From Closterium sp. NIES-65 (lineage: Eukaryota; Streptophyta; Zygnematophyceae; Desmidiales; Closteriaceae), in assembly GCA_948144175.1 (NCBI GenBank), contig CANXME010001433.1, forward strand, positions 248,001 through 312,000: a stretch of DNA of 64,000 bases, written 5' to 3'. Position numbers and translations under genes: made by a program. Below, piece by piece: positions 32,383 through 43,244 of the stretch; position 1 is the stretch's first letter, and each line of letters opens with the position of its first letter. The notes under the pieces were generated by a model. The model ran no database searches. It saw only the letters and a program-made list of their open reading frames with translations, and was not told the DNA's origin.

Positions 32383-32970
32383 TCCGAACCAGAATTCGGA
32401 ACACGCCCTAAGTACATTTCCGGAATTCAATGCTGGAATCCAACATTGAATTGTGCGGCTCGTAATTCTCAGTTTCCAACCTTGGGAACAATTCCAGAGA
32501 GCACGCTAGTGCTGGACACAACACGGCAGAGAACTCCAACAGCGCAGCAAAGCAATTGACAGCACAAGCAAGCATAGCTTCCTACAGCTATGGCTACTTC
32601 CAACAGTGCTCATGATCATCATTATCTACTATAGTGTGGACGACAACAAGACAAATAGTCCCTGCCCATGTGTTTAGTGAATTCCTTGGCTATGCTTATT
32701 GGTTCTAGGATATGACAACAAGGCTAGTATCTCTTGTAAATAATCATAGTGACTATGCCTTGCTGTTGTTAGCTCTAGGAATAATAATGGCGACCTGAGC
32801 GACCAGCTCGAGGCGCCCATACTAGTATCCTAGTATATTAGGATGCATCTCTGAAATGTATGCCATCATATGATCTCTTGTAAAGCTATCTTACTACTTT
32901 CATCCTGAAATTCTCCTAAGAACGCTTCCTACTACTACTACTCTGCCAAAACAGCTTAGTGGCTGTTTCA
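32325..32970 (+). repeat. G2 3' LTR, 646 bp
   Basis: Preceded by the purine tract GGAGAGGGGAGTAA and followed by CCAGG. Pairs with 27253-27898 at about 99%. Confidence 0.93.
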
Positions 32971-33224
32971 CCAGGCCACTCTCGCTGGCTACCATGCTGC
33001 AACATTGTACTTCTGGCATTGTACTCTCCCTGCCTGGGCTCCAAAATTGTACTTCAGCGAAGTTCGTACGCTGCCGAACAATCTTCTTCGGATCGTCGCA
33101 AAACCCGAACCTTCCGCGAAATGTCACGATCGAGGTGTTCGTTTACCGAACTCCGTTAGATCTCGAAAATGTGAACACCTGCCAAAACAGCGGAACCAGT
33201 TACCAGAACTAAGTGCAGAGATTC

Positions 33225-33385
33225 TGTCAGAACATTGTAGCTTACTCATTTGTGTAGGCTATAGTGGGGTATCCCATAGGGGGTACAACCCAATTAGGGT
33301 TTCCTATTTGTACTCACTTCGTTCATAGTCATTTCATTCTCGCTCTATTTTTCTCATGGTATCGAGCAGGTTCCCCTGTGGGAAC
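33225..33385 (+). repeat. C2 5' LTR, primer site and hairpin
   Basis: The LTR ends TTTTTCTCA at 33356. The PBS TGGTATCGAGC (33357) lacks one A relative to TGGTATCAGAGC. The hairpin GTTCCC-CTGT-GGGAAC occupies 33370-33385, identical to C1. Confidence 0.88.
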
Positions 33386-33429
33386 TGTGCTTAGGGCCCA
33401 CCACTACTTCGAACTTTTTTTTCTGCCCG

Positions 33430-34300
33430 GAGCGCGCTCCGGGCTCTCTCTTACCTCTGTCGACCGGCCCTTAGCCGCCCGCGCGCTGCCCGTTCAGGCC
33501 TTACGCCGCCAGCGCGCCGCCCTAGACGCTAGCGCGCCGCCCGTCCAGGCCCCGTGCAGCCCGCGCGCCGCCCCTAGCAGCCCGCGCGCCGCCCTTAGCA
33601 GCCCGCGCGCCGCCCTAAACAGCCCGCGCGCCGCCCTAAGCAGCCCGCGCGCCGCTCGCCAGGCCCCAAGCCGCCCACGCGCCGTCTACGCGCCGCCCTT
33701 AGCCGCCCTAAGCCGCCCGCGCGCCGCCCGAAAGGCTTCAGGCTGCCCACGCTCCGCCCGCGCGCCGCCTTTAACCGCCCACGTGCCGCCCGTGCGCTGC
33801 CCTTAGCCGCCCGAAGCGCCGCCCGTGAGCCGCCTGTGAGCCGCCCGTGCGCCGCCCGTAGCCGCCCAAAGCGCCGCCCGTGAGCCGCCCGTGAGCCGCC
33901 CGTGAGCCGCCCGTGAGCCACCCGTCAGCCGCCCGTGAGCCGCCCGTGAGCCGCCCGTGAGCCGCCCGTCCCGGCCCCGAGCCACCCGCGAACCGCCCGT
34001 GAGCCGTCTGTGCGCCGCCCGTGAGCCGCCCGTCCCAGCCCCGAGCCACCCGTGAGCCGCCCACCCCGGTCCCGCTCCCAGCCGCCCTCGCGCCACGCTG
34101 TCCCGGCCCTTCGACGCCCGAGCCGCCCGTGCCACCCGCGTCACCCGAGCCGCCCGAGCCGCCTACGAAGCTGAGGAGCCGAGCCGCCCGAGCCACCTTT
34201 GCCGCCCGAGCCGCCCGAGCCGCCTGTACCGCCGAGCGCCCGAGCCGCCCGAGCCGCCCGAGCCGCCCGACCCGCCCGAGCCGCCCGGGGAGCCGAGCTG
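33430..34300 (+). repeat. C2 GC-rich leader repeats
   Basis: Units of GCGCGCCGCCCTTAGC type on the left and CCGTGAGCCGCC or GAGCCGCCC type on the right. Related to the C1 leader. Long Arg/Ala/Pro-rich frames on both strands are compositional. Confidence 0.83.
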
Positions 34301-34451
34301 CTGGTCCTGGAGCTGCTGTTGCTGCTGGGCCGGCAGAGCTGCTGTGTTGCCGTGTTCCTGTGCTGCTGAGCTGCCCGTCCTGTCTGGTGAGCACAGCTCC
34401 ACTGCTACTGCGTGCCCCTTCCCGCACTGCTTGCACTGCTAGTCTGTCGTC

Positions 34452-35515
34452 ATGGCTACCCCTAGTGTCCTAGCTTTTGACGCTTAGGGTCGTGCCATTG
34501 ACTTTGAGGTCTGGCTCGACGACCTGCAGCTGTTCTTACAGTGTGATAGGGCAGACGGTCTTTCTCTCTTTGACCTCACCTCTGGCGCCGTCCTTGCCCC
34601 TGCTGCTGATGCTGACGCCACTGTTCGCTCACAATGGGCCACGCGCGATGCTGCTGCACGGCTTGCTGTGCGTCGACACCTGCCTACCGCTGAGCGCGCG
34701 CACTTTAGCCAGTACAAGAGTGCCCAGACCTTGTACGACGCTGTAGTTGCGTGCTACTCCTCCCCTGCCACTGCTGCACTGAGCCGCCTCATGCTCCCCT
34801 TCCTCTTCCCTGACCTTGCCGCCTTTCCCACTGTCGCTGACCTCATTACGCACCTCCGCACTAGTGACACTCGCTACCGCGCTGCACTTCCTGCTGACTT
34901 CTGCGCCAAGAACCCCCCCCCCCCATGTACATCACTCTCTACTTTTTAGTCACTCGCCTCCCTGACTCCCTTCGTGTAGTCCGGGACCACTTCCTCGCGG
35001 TCTGTCCCACCACCCTCACAGTCGACAGCCTCGAGAAGGCCCTCCTAGCGGCGGAGAAGAGCATAGTTGCTGTAGGAGCCTCTCGAGGTGACCCCCGCGC
35101 CCCCATCTTTGAGGGGTGTTCTCCTTCCCCTCTCCTGCCTTCTGTCGCCTCTGCCGATGCGGCCGACCTTGTTGGTCTTGAGTCGGTCGGTGCGGCGTCT
35201 GCCCCTAGCGGGAGACGCCGCTCTGGCAAGGGCAAGGGGGGCAAGGGAGCGGGTGGGGCCAGCGGGGGCGGTGGAGGTGGCGGTGGAGGCGGCGGAGGGA
35301 GTGGGGGTGGCGCTGGAGGTGGTGGCGGTGGTGGGGGTGCTAGTGGCGGCAGTGGAGGCGGGGGTGGCGGCGGCGGTGGCGGTGGGAGCGGAGGTGGCGG
35401 AGGGGGCGGCGGTGGAGGCGGAGGCGGGGGTGGCGGTGGCGGTGGCGTTGGCGGTGGTGGAGGTGGTCGGAGTGGCGCTTCGCAGCGGAGCAGCACTGGG
35501 GGTGGTCAGCGCCAA

Positions 35516-35527
<12 letters not shown>
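34452..35527 (+). pseudogene. gag: C2 Gag, nonsense and frameshifted
   Basis: ATG 34452 (MATPSVLAFDA) is followed by TAG at codon 12 (34485-34487; GAG in C1 and C3). After LPADFCAKN a run of 12 C replaces the CCTCCTCCC-type sequence of C1, adding 2 bases and moving the frame; MYITLYFLVTRLPDSL continues in the new frame. The Gly-rich tail is longer than in C1. The frame stops at TAG 35525-35527 inside a CAG repeat. Confidence 0.85.
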
Positions 35528-35546
<19 letters not shown>

Positions 35547-38500
35547 GTTCTCGCGACCTCCCGACGCCTCAGCAGCTCCGTGAGTGGTACACGCAGCGTC
35601 AGCGTGGTGGGGGTTTTGGTCCCTGCACCTACGTCCTTCGCACTGGCGACCGTGCTGGAGAGCAGTGTGGGGGTACCCACACCGCCTAGTGCTGCTTTGG
35701 CCGCCTGACGGACGCTTGGCGCCAGCAGTTCCCGGAGGCCGCGGAGATCCCCCGCTAGGGAGAGCTGTCTAGGGCTGGTGTAGCTATCTTTGATCTTGAC
35801 TTTGATGCTATCCTTGCTGCCATGTATGCTGTGACCATTAGTGACGAGGGTGACTGTTACCGGTGTTTCCCGCCCGACCCGGGCATTGGTACTGCTGCTC
35901 TAGGTGTCAGTGAGGCTTCTGCTCTAGGTGCCAGTGCGTCTGTGCTCTCTGGCACTGGTGAGGCTGCTCTTTCAGGTACTAGTGAGTCTGCGCTCTCAGG
36001 TACTGCGTCGGCCTCGGCCTCCCACACCTTCACTCTTAACTCTAGAGCGTCTCGCTCCTTCTTTCGGGACCGCACCACACTCACGCCGCTTAGTCGGCCG
36101 GTTGCGGTGTCCCTGGCTGACCCCTCTGGGGGTCCTGTCCTGTCTCGCTTCTCCACAGTCCTCCCGTGTCCGGCGGCTCCCTCTGGCACCCTGTCTGGTC
36201 TCTACCTCCCCTCGTTCTCTATGAACCTGGTGAGTGGTGCTGACCTAGAGGATGCGGGAGTCCACCAGTTCACCCCTGCTCGTCACCGGGTGACGCACTG
36301 CACAGAGGCTAGCACAGGTCGTCACCTGGCTACGTTTACACGTCAGCCAGGGTCGAGCCTGTACACACTGACCACTGCTTCTCCTCCAGTTCCTGAGTCT
36401 GGTAGGGTCCCTTCGTCAGGTCAGGTGTTTGCTGCGGCGTTCAGGTCTGGTCCTGAGTCTGCCCCCTGTTCGTGTCGTCGCCTGTCTCACGAGACTCTCC
36501 TCTGGCACCACCGCCTGGGTCACCCCTCTTTGCTTCGGCTCAGAGGCATGGCCTCCCGTCTTCTTGTGTCTGGTCTCCCCCGGTCCCTCCCTCCCCTTCC
36601 TCAGGGCCCTGGCCCTGCCTGTGTCCCCTGTGTCGAGGGGCGCCAGCGTGCTGGATCCCTCACTCCTCCCAGTTTCCTCTGACAGAGGCTCCGTTGCAGA
36701 CGCTTCACATGGACGTGTGGGGCCCTGCCCGCGTCCGTGGACTCGGTCACGAGCGCTACTTCCTGTTGGTGGTTGACGACTACTCGCGTTACACCACAGT
36801 CTTCCCCTTGCGCAGCAAGGGTGATGTCACTGAGGTGCTGATCGACTGGATCCGCGCGGCTCGTCTCCAGCTCAAGCAGAGCTTTGGCTCGGACTTTCCT
36901 GTGCTGCGTCTGCACTCGGACAGAGGCGGAGAATACTCCTCTGGCCTTCTGCGTGCCTACTGTCATGCGCGAGGCATCCGTCAGACCTTCACGCTTCCGG
37001 ACTCACCGCAGCAAAATGGGATTGCAGAGCGCCGCATTGGCATGGTCATGGACGTCGCTCGTACGTCTATGATGCATGCGGCTGCCCCCCATTTTTTGTG
37101 GCCGTTTGCGGTCAGGTACGCGGCGCATCAGATCAACCTCCACCCCAGGGTCTCCAGGCCGGAGACCTCCCCAGCCCTGCTGTGGACGGGGAAGGTTGGC
37201 GATGCGTCGGCGTTCCGGGTCTCGGGATCTCAGGCGTTTGTCCGCGACTTGTCTGCGGACAAGCTGTCCCCTCGCGCTGCTCCCTGCGTCTTCCTGGGGT
37301 TCCCACCCGACGCCCCTGGGTGGCAGTTCTACCACCCCACCTCTCGCCGTGTTCTGTCCTCCCAGGACGTCACGTTCGACGAGTCGGTACCCTACTACTG
37401 CCTCTTCCCCTACCGCACTCCGTCCCTCCCCCCACCCCCGCTCTTCTTGGTACCAGGTCCCCCCCCGGTAGACCCGCTTCCCCCTCAGGGTCCTGCCCCT
37501 TCAGGTGCGTCCCAGCTAGACGCGGTCGAGCCTGTCGAGGTCACTGGTGACACTGGTGCTGCTGTGGGTGCTGAGCCTAGGGGTGCTGTAACTGGGGGTG
37601 CTGTGCCTGGGGGTGCTGAGCCTGGGGGTGCGGAGCTTGGGGGTGCGGAGTTTGGGGGTGCTGAGCCTGGGGGTGCTGAGCCTGGGGGTGCTGAGCCTGG
37701 GGGTGCTAAGCCTGGGGGTGCTGAGACTGGAGGTGCTGCGCTTGGGGGTGCTGAGCCTCGGGATGCTGAGACTGGAGGTTCTTCGCCTGGAGGTTCTCCG
37801 GGTGCTTCGTCTCGCCGAGAGCCACTCTCCCCACAGGAGCTGCGTGAGTGGTTTGCCCGGCGCTGGAGGCGTGCTGCTGGTGCTGGAGGTTCTTCGGCTA
37901 CTGAGGGTGCTGCTGCCGCGCGTCCCGGAGGTGCTCGTAGTGGGACTACTGGAGCTGCTGGGCCTGCAGGTTCTCCTGGAGCTGGTGCTGCTGAGCGTGT
38001 TGGCGCTGAGACTACCGCTCGCGGTCCGACTGGCAGTGCTCCTGGTGCTACTGGAGGTTCTGGGGCTGCTAGGGGTGCTGCTGGGGGTTCTGGAGCTACT
38101 GGAGGTGCTACTGGAGCGGGTACTCCTGCTGGGGGTACTGGTGCTGTCCCTGCTGTTTCTGGCGTCTCCATGCGGCCCCGACCGTACTTCGTTCCACTCC
38201 TGCAGCAGGTTCTTGGTCTTACACCTTCTCCTGGTCCTCCTCCTCCTCCCTTAGAGGGTCCACAGCCTGTCCAGTCACAGTCACAGCTACAGCCTGCCTC
38301 CCCTTTGCCTGCTCCTTCTCCCTACGCTGGTCCGACTGGAGGTCTTACTGAGCGTCGTGAGCCTGCGTCTCGTCCTGCGTCGCCTGTTCGTGCTGCGCGC
38401 ACTAGTGGTCGCGGTTCCCGTCAGCGTCCTCCTCCTGTCCCTGGCACGCACCGGATGTCTCCGCGTCCGTCTACTGCTCCTCTGCGTGCCCCTTTGCCTT

Positions 38501-40427
38501 CTCCTCCTGCTTCCTCTCTTCCTGCTCTTGCCGACCCGAAGTCGGACTCTCTTCGTGCTGCCAGTCCTACTATCACGCGTCTCCTTGCTACTGCCGTCAC
38601 TGACCCTTCTTTCGAGTTTTCTGCTGCGTCTGCCCTTGTCACTGAGCTCGTCGACTTTGCTGCGCGCTGTCGTCTAGACTACGCTGCTAGTCTTGTCGCT
38701 GCGTCTGAGTCTACCTGTCCTCCGTCCGTCGGGGGTGAGTGTGCCCTTGGCACGGACGTCCTTGAGGACAGGCAGGAGGATTTCCAGTGTCTGGCCGCCG
38801 CTTCACCTCATCTCGCGTCTCTACTGCTCGCCCTGAGGGAGACCCGGATGCACTAGACATCCCGACTCCGCGCTCTTACGCGGAGGCGATAGAGGGTCCC
38901 TACTCCTCTCAGTGGCAGGCAGCTATGGATGCAGAGATGGCTTCCTGGAAGTCCACAGGCACCTACGTTGACGCTGTTCCCCCTCCTGGGGCGAACATAG
39001 TCAGTGGCATGTGGATCTTCAGGGTGAAGCGGCCGCCGGGTTCTCCGCCTGTCTTCAAGGCGCGTTACGTGGCTCGTGGCTTCAGTCAGCGGCAGGGAGT
39101 TGACTACTTTCAGACCTTCTCCCCCACCCCGAAGATGACCACTCTTCGGGTACTGCTGCACGTTGCTGCTCACCGTGACTACGAGCTGCACTCTCTCGAC
39201 TTCAGCACTGCTTTCTTGCAGGGCAGCCTGCACGAGGAGATCTGGCTGCGTCGCCCACCTGGCTTCACTGGGTCTTTCCCTCCTGGTACCCAGTGGAGTC
39301 TCAGGCGTCCAGTCTACGGTCTCCGCCAGGCGCCAAGTGAGTGGCACGACACACTGAGGACTACGCTGTCGGCACTTGGGTTTGCTCCTTCTACTGCCGA
39401 CCCGTCGCCGTTTCTGCGCACCGACACCTCTCTGCCGACGTTCTACATCCTCGACTTGGTCTTTGCCACAGCTGACACTGCTGGACTCGCCTACGTGAAG
39501 TTCGAGCTGCAGAAGAGACACACGTGCACTGACCTGGGTGAACTGCGTAGCTACCTTGGCTTGCAGATCACCCGGGACAGAGCACGCCGCACCATTACCC
39601 TGACTCAGTCACACATGGTGCAGCAGGTCCTTCAGCGCTTCGGCTTCACGTACTCCTCGCCTCAGGCCACTCCTCTGCCTACTCGCCACTCGCTCTCAGC
39701 TCTGCCTTCGGATGAGTCCGTAGAGCCGAGTGGCCCGTACCCAGAGCTTGTTGGCTGCCTCATGTACCTGATGACCTGCACACGACCTGACCTTGCATAC
39801 CCTCTTAGCATCTTGGCACGCTATGTGGCTCCTGGGAGACACCGACCAGAGCACATGGCTGCAGCGAAGAGGGTGTTGCGCTACTTGTGCAGTACGTCGG
39901 GCATGGGGCTAGTGCTTGGAGGGCGACGTCGAGTGGTCCTCATAGGTCACGCAGACGCTTCTTGGGCTGACGACCAGGCTACGCAGCGGTTGTCACAGGG
40001 TTACACCTTCAGCCTTGGTTCCGGCTCTGTTTCGTGGCGGGCTACCCGCTCGTCTTCTGTTCTCGGCTCCAGTTGTGAGGCTGAGATCTACGCCGGGGCT
40101 ATGGCTGCCTAGTAGCTTCGCTGGCTCACCTACCTGCTGACCGACCTTGGAGAGCCGCCTCGTTCTCCTCCAGTCCTGTACGTAGACAACAAGGCCATGC
40201 TGGCCTTGTGTCGAGAGCAGCGACTGGAGCACAGGACAAAGCACATTGCTCTCCGCTACTTTCTTGCTCGTGAGCTACAGCAGCGTGGATAGTTGCGACT
40301 TGCGTACGTGGCCTCTAAGGCCAACACTGCTGATGTCTTCACGAAGGCACTTGTGCCTTGTGATCATCAGCGCTGCTGCACGCAGCTGGGTCTTGTGCCT
40401 GTCTTGCCTCACTTGCTCACTTCTTGA
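35528..40427 (+). pseudogene. pol: C2 Pol, multiple lesions and RT active-site deletion
   Basis: TAG at 35687 and 35756; then MYAVTISDEGDCYRCFPPDP and protease LNSRASRSFF, where catalytic DSGA is NSRA. A 2-base insertion near 36652 and a 1-base loss near 38833 shift frame. Integrase keeps VVDDYSRY, LHSDRGGEY and QQNGIAERR. RT lacks the 12 bases encoding most of YVDD: FYIL joins directly to DLVFATAD at about 39452. TAG TAG at 40110-40115 and TAG at 40290 truncate RNase H. Order and spacing otherwise match C1. Confidence 0.9.
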
Positions 40428-40639
40428 CCTTGCTTGTACCTTCACCTATATATACTCTTGCTCTTACTTGCTTGACTCTTGTATATCTCTATATATGATC
40501 TTGCATGTGAACTGGCCTTCTGGCCTTTGAACTTGTGCTCGGAATGTGTGGTGACTTGGTGATCCACCCTGAGCTTTGCTTTGCTTTGCTTGACTGGTCT
40601 TGTGACCCCTTGTTCTCCCCCACTTTGCCTATGGGGGTG

Positions 40640-40771
40640 TGTCAGAACATTGTAGCTTACTCATTTGTGTAGGCTATAGTGGGGTATCCCATAGGGGGTA
40701 CAACCCAATTAGAGTTTCCTATTTGTACTCACTTCGTTCATAGTCATTTCATTCTCGTTCTATTTTTCTCA
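40640..40771 (+). repeat. C2 3' LTR, 132 bp
   Basis: Follows the hairpin-flanked purine tract CCCCCACTTTGCCTATGGGGGTG. Two substitutions relative to 33225-33356 (AGGG/AGAG and CTCGCT/CTCGTT). Confidence 0.93.
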
Positions 40772-40776
40772 GATTC

Positions 40777-41824
40777 ATCATCCAAATTCAAGAAAGACCT
40801 AAAGCGGACAAAAGACCGCGATTCCCTAGAAGCCATCAGGCACTGCTGTCGACGCTGATCTACGTGTCAGCTGCCATGCGTTGCGCCTTACGGCCAATCG
40901 CCCCACGACGCGCCTTCCTTCAACCTCGGATAGCCTTGCGCCATTCTCTGGGGCCATGAACTGGCGACTTTTGGGCCATAGATTTGGGTTCGAGGGGGTC
41001 TATACGAAAACCAAAAATCCAAACGAGTCGACGAGCGGTTAAGAATCGCTTTCAGTACAAAACATACAATCCATGCCCTTCAGACCAGGGGAATCGCTTT
41101 CCGCGTTTATTTTCCTCCACCACTCCCCTAGAGAATCTATTCCCTTGATCGATTGTTCCTGATTCTCCCTCTTTCGGGACTTGGATGACGTGAGTACGTC
41201 GTGCTGCTGTTACAAATGTTCGCAAAATCGCGTATTCGTGCTCTCAGACCTCGTGTCCAGATCTGCCACATCCCAAAATGTCTGAGTTTCTGAAGTTACG
41301 GGATAGCTACATTGCGGTAGCTCTCCCGTAAGATTGTGAAGACCTACCCCAAAGATTGTGGCTCACATACCTCTCCGTAACTCTGGTTGGGATGGGTTGT
41401 TGAGAATTTTCTTGGAAAGGTACCAGCTCAATCTCAGCCGCTTATCGAGCATTATCAGAAATCTTTCTCTCTCGTAACTTCGAACTGAACACCCAATCTC
41501 AGCCGCTTATCTCAGTCGCTTAGCGAGAGCAGAAAAAATACTCTCTCGTAACTTCGAGCTGAACACCCAATCTCAGCCGCTTATCTCAGTCGCTTCGCGA
41601 GAGCAGAAAAAATACTCTCTCGTAACTTCGAACTGAACAAGCCAATCAGCGTGCGTCTCATGGCTGGATCCGATTGACATTTTGGCACCGCGATTGGTTC
41701 GCTCGTTTGAAATCCGATTGGTTGCGACAATCTTCCATGCGAACAGGATGCTGGTAAGCAAGGCTACAAATTCAGTTACATGTACACTAATTTCGGAGCT
41801 CTTGTTATAGCTTAGGAGCATGTG
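40777..41824. other. Host spacer with duplicated upstream segment
   Basis: 40,860-41,290 resembles 8,740-9,190 upstream of paralogue 1, so this may be the upstream part of a third copy, but no ATG exon follows. 41,467-41,640 carries 74-bp tandem repeats. No coding frame is supported. Confidence 0.45.
41467..41640 (+). repeat. 74-bp tandem repeat, about 2.3 copies
   Basis: Units 41467-41540 and 41541-41614 differ by two substitutions (CGAACTG/CGAGCTG, CTTAGCG/CTTCGCG); a partial third begins at 41615. Each contains CTCTCTCGTAACTTCGA, AATCTCAGCCGCTTATCTCA and GCGAGAGCAGAAAAAATA. Confidence 0.9.
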
Positions 41825-41829
41825 ATTAC

Positions 41830-41959
41830 TGTCAGAATGTTATTCTTATGTTCTAGCCTGTAGTGGGGTGCTCTATAGCGAGTACAACCCTTCTAGGGTT
41901 TGCTATTTGTGTCCCCATTTCTGCTAGTTCAACCCTCTTTCTTCTTCTAACTTTTGACA
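41830..41959 (+). repeat. T2 5' LTR, 130 bp
   Basis: TGTCAGAATGTTATTC start, CTTTTGACA end. Shares TCTAGCCTG, GTGGGGT, CTCTATAGCGAGTACAACCC and TAGGGTTT with the T1 LTR. Confidence 0.93.
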
Positions 41960-42049
41960 TGCTATCAGAGCAGGTCGATCCCTTTGGATCGATCCTGTGG
42001 GTGTGTCCCCACCTCGCTTCCGCTGCTACTTTTTTTTTCCTCCCGCCGT

Positions 42050-42396
42050 GCGCCCCGAGGCGCGCGGCGGTTTTCTGCCCGCCGTGCGCCCCGAGGCGCG
42101 CGGCGGTTCTTTGCCCGCTGTGCGTCCCGAGGCGCGCGGCGGGCTTCTGCCCTACGTCGCGGCCCCGCCCCGACCGTCGCGGCCCCGCCCTTCGACGCGG
42201 CCCCGCTCTACGTCGCGGCCCCGCCCCGGCCCGTCGCCGCCCGTGCGCCTGCCCGGCTCGGCCCCGCTCTACGTCGCGGCCCCGCCCCGGCCCGTCGCCG
42301 CCCGTGCGCCTGCCCGGCTCGGCCCCGCCCTACCTTTGCGGCCCCGCCCTATGTCGCGGCCCCGACCGTCGCGGCCCCGCCCCTCGTCGCGGCATC

Positions 42397-42429
<33 letters not shown>
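42050..42429 (+). repeat. T2 GC-rich repeats and C homopolymer
   Basis: Three units of CCGAGGCGCGCGGCGG, then a ~60-bp unit with CTCTACGTCGCGGCCCCGCCCCGGCCCGTCGCCGCCCGTGCGC-like sequence repeated, then 31 C (42399-42429). Several frames remain open by composition only. Confidence 0.82.
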
Positions 42430-42432
<3 letters not shown>

Positions 42433-42534
42433 CCCCTTTTCTCCCCTCCCTGCCATTTCCCGTCGTCCGTCGTGGCGACCTGAGGGGCGAGCTGTTGGGT
42501 GGCGGGTATGGGGGTGCTCGGTGGGCCTTCCTCC

Positions 42535-42860
42535 CTTTGCTCCTCCTCCTCCTCCGTCTCCCACTGCTGCAGCTGTTGCTGAGGGGGGTGGTTGTGTGGG
42601 AGACTCGGGTTTAGGGTTTAAGGGGGGTGCGTGGGAGTGGAGCTAGGGGTGTATCAGCGGGTGTGTGTTGGGGGAGTTGGATAGTTAGGGAAGCTGCATG
42701 GAGGTTGCCGTCGTGTCGTCAGCAGCACCTGTATTCCGGGGGCTTCGCCCGGTAGCCCAGTCGTAGCCAGCTGTGCCAGCCGCCCGTGGGTCCGTTGCTC
42801 GTCTGCCGCTACTTTAGCCGCGGGGCCAGTTACTCCAGTAGTCCGGGGGCTTCGCCCGGT
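42535..42860 (+). repeat. Core sequence shared by T1 and T2
   Basis: CTCCTCCTCCTCC, then TCTCCCACTGCTGCAGCTG and GCTGAGGGGGGTGG at 42,540-42,595 matches T1 at about 6,415-6,468. GTCGTGTCG...CAGCACCTGTA and the CAGTAGTCCG...GGTAGCC blocks (42,710-42,865) match T1 at 6,635-6,790. Not found in C1-C4 interiors. CGGGGGCTTCGCCCGGTAGCC occurs twice and can form a GGGC/GCCC stem. Confidence 0.7.
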
Positions 42861-43109
42861 AGCCGCTGTGCCAGTGTGCCTCCTGTTGCCCGTGTGTCTG
42901 CAGCTTCAGCCGTCGCCTCCCAACTCCTCTCGCTCTCACTCCTCCTCCTCACTTGCCCGTTGTGACCACCACTAGCTTTGCTGATAATTGTGCACTTGAA
43001 CTTGCTTCTTGAACTTGTGCTCAGAATGTGTGGTGACATTGTGATCCACCCTGAGCTTGTACTGCTTTGCTTGCTCTGCTGATTACACCCCACTTTGGCT
43101 ATGGGGGTG

Positions 43110-43239
43110 TGTCAGAATGTTATTCTTATGTTCTAGCCTGTAGTGGGGTGCTCTATAGCGAGTACAACCCTTCTAGGGTTTGCTATTTGTGTCCCCATTT
43201 CTGCTAGTTCAACCCTCTTTCTTCTTCTAACTTTTGACA
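43110..43239 (+). repeat. T2 3' LTR, 130 bp
   Basis: Identical to 41830-41959; preceded by CCCCACTTTGGCTATGGGGGTG and followed by ATTAC. Confidence 0.93.
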
Positions 43240-43244
43240 ATTAC

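Larger units (their letters stand above)
27253..32970 (+). mobile_element. G2: full-length Ty3/gypsy chromovirus, 5,718 bp
   Basis: Two 646-bp LTRs (TGTAACAAG...CTGTTTCA), exact target duplication CCAGG (27248-27252, 32971-32975), PBS at 27901 (TGGTATCCGAGC), gag, pol and a terminal chromodomain. By eye about 8 differences separate the LTRs (~1.2%). The coding region is defective: protease Asp lost, frame break near 29330-29400, TGA at 29910 and an extra G near 31530. Confidence 0.94.
33225..40771 (+). mobile_element. C2: full-length defective short-LTR copia, 7,547 bp
   Basis: LTRs of 132 bp at 33225-33356 and 40640-40771 differ at 2 positions; target duplication GATTC is exact (33220-33224, 40772-40776). 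Same layout as C1. Gag-pol has at least seven nonsense codons, three frame shifts and a 12-bp deletion of the RT active site, so it cannot encode its own mobility. Confidence 0.94.
41830..43239 (+). mobile_element. T2: non-autonomous short-LTR retroelement, 1,410 bp
   Basis: LTRs of 130 bp (41830-41959, 43110-43239) are identical by eye; the target duplication ATTAC is exact (41825-41829, 43240-43244). PBS TGCTATCAGAGC at 41960 is followed by a 7-bp hairpin TCGATCC-CTTT-GGATCGA (41975-41992). No gag or pol. GC-rich repeats (42,050-42,395), a 31-C run and the core shared with T1 fill the interior. Identical LTRs imply very recent movement. Confidence 0.93.

Noticed and set aside
41863..42646. 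Three overlapping frames of over 200 codons in T2.
   Set aside because: All start in the LTR or leader and consist of Arg/Pro/Ala-rich repeat translation, with no relation to gag or any known domain.
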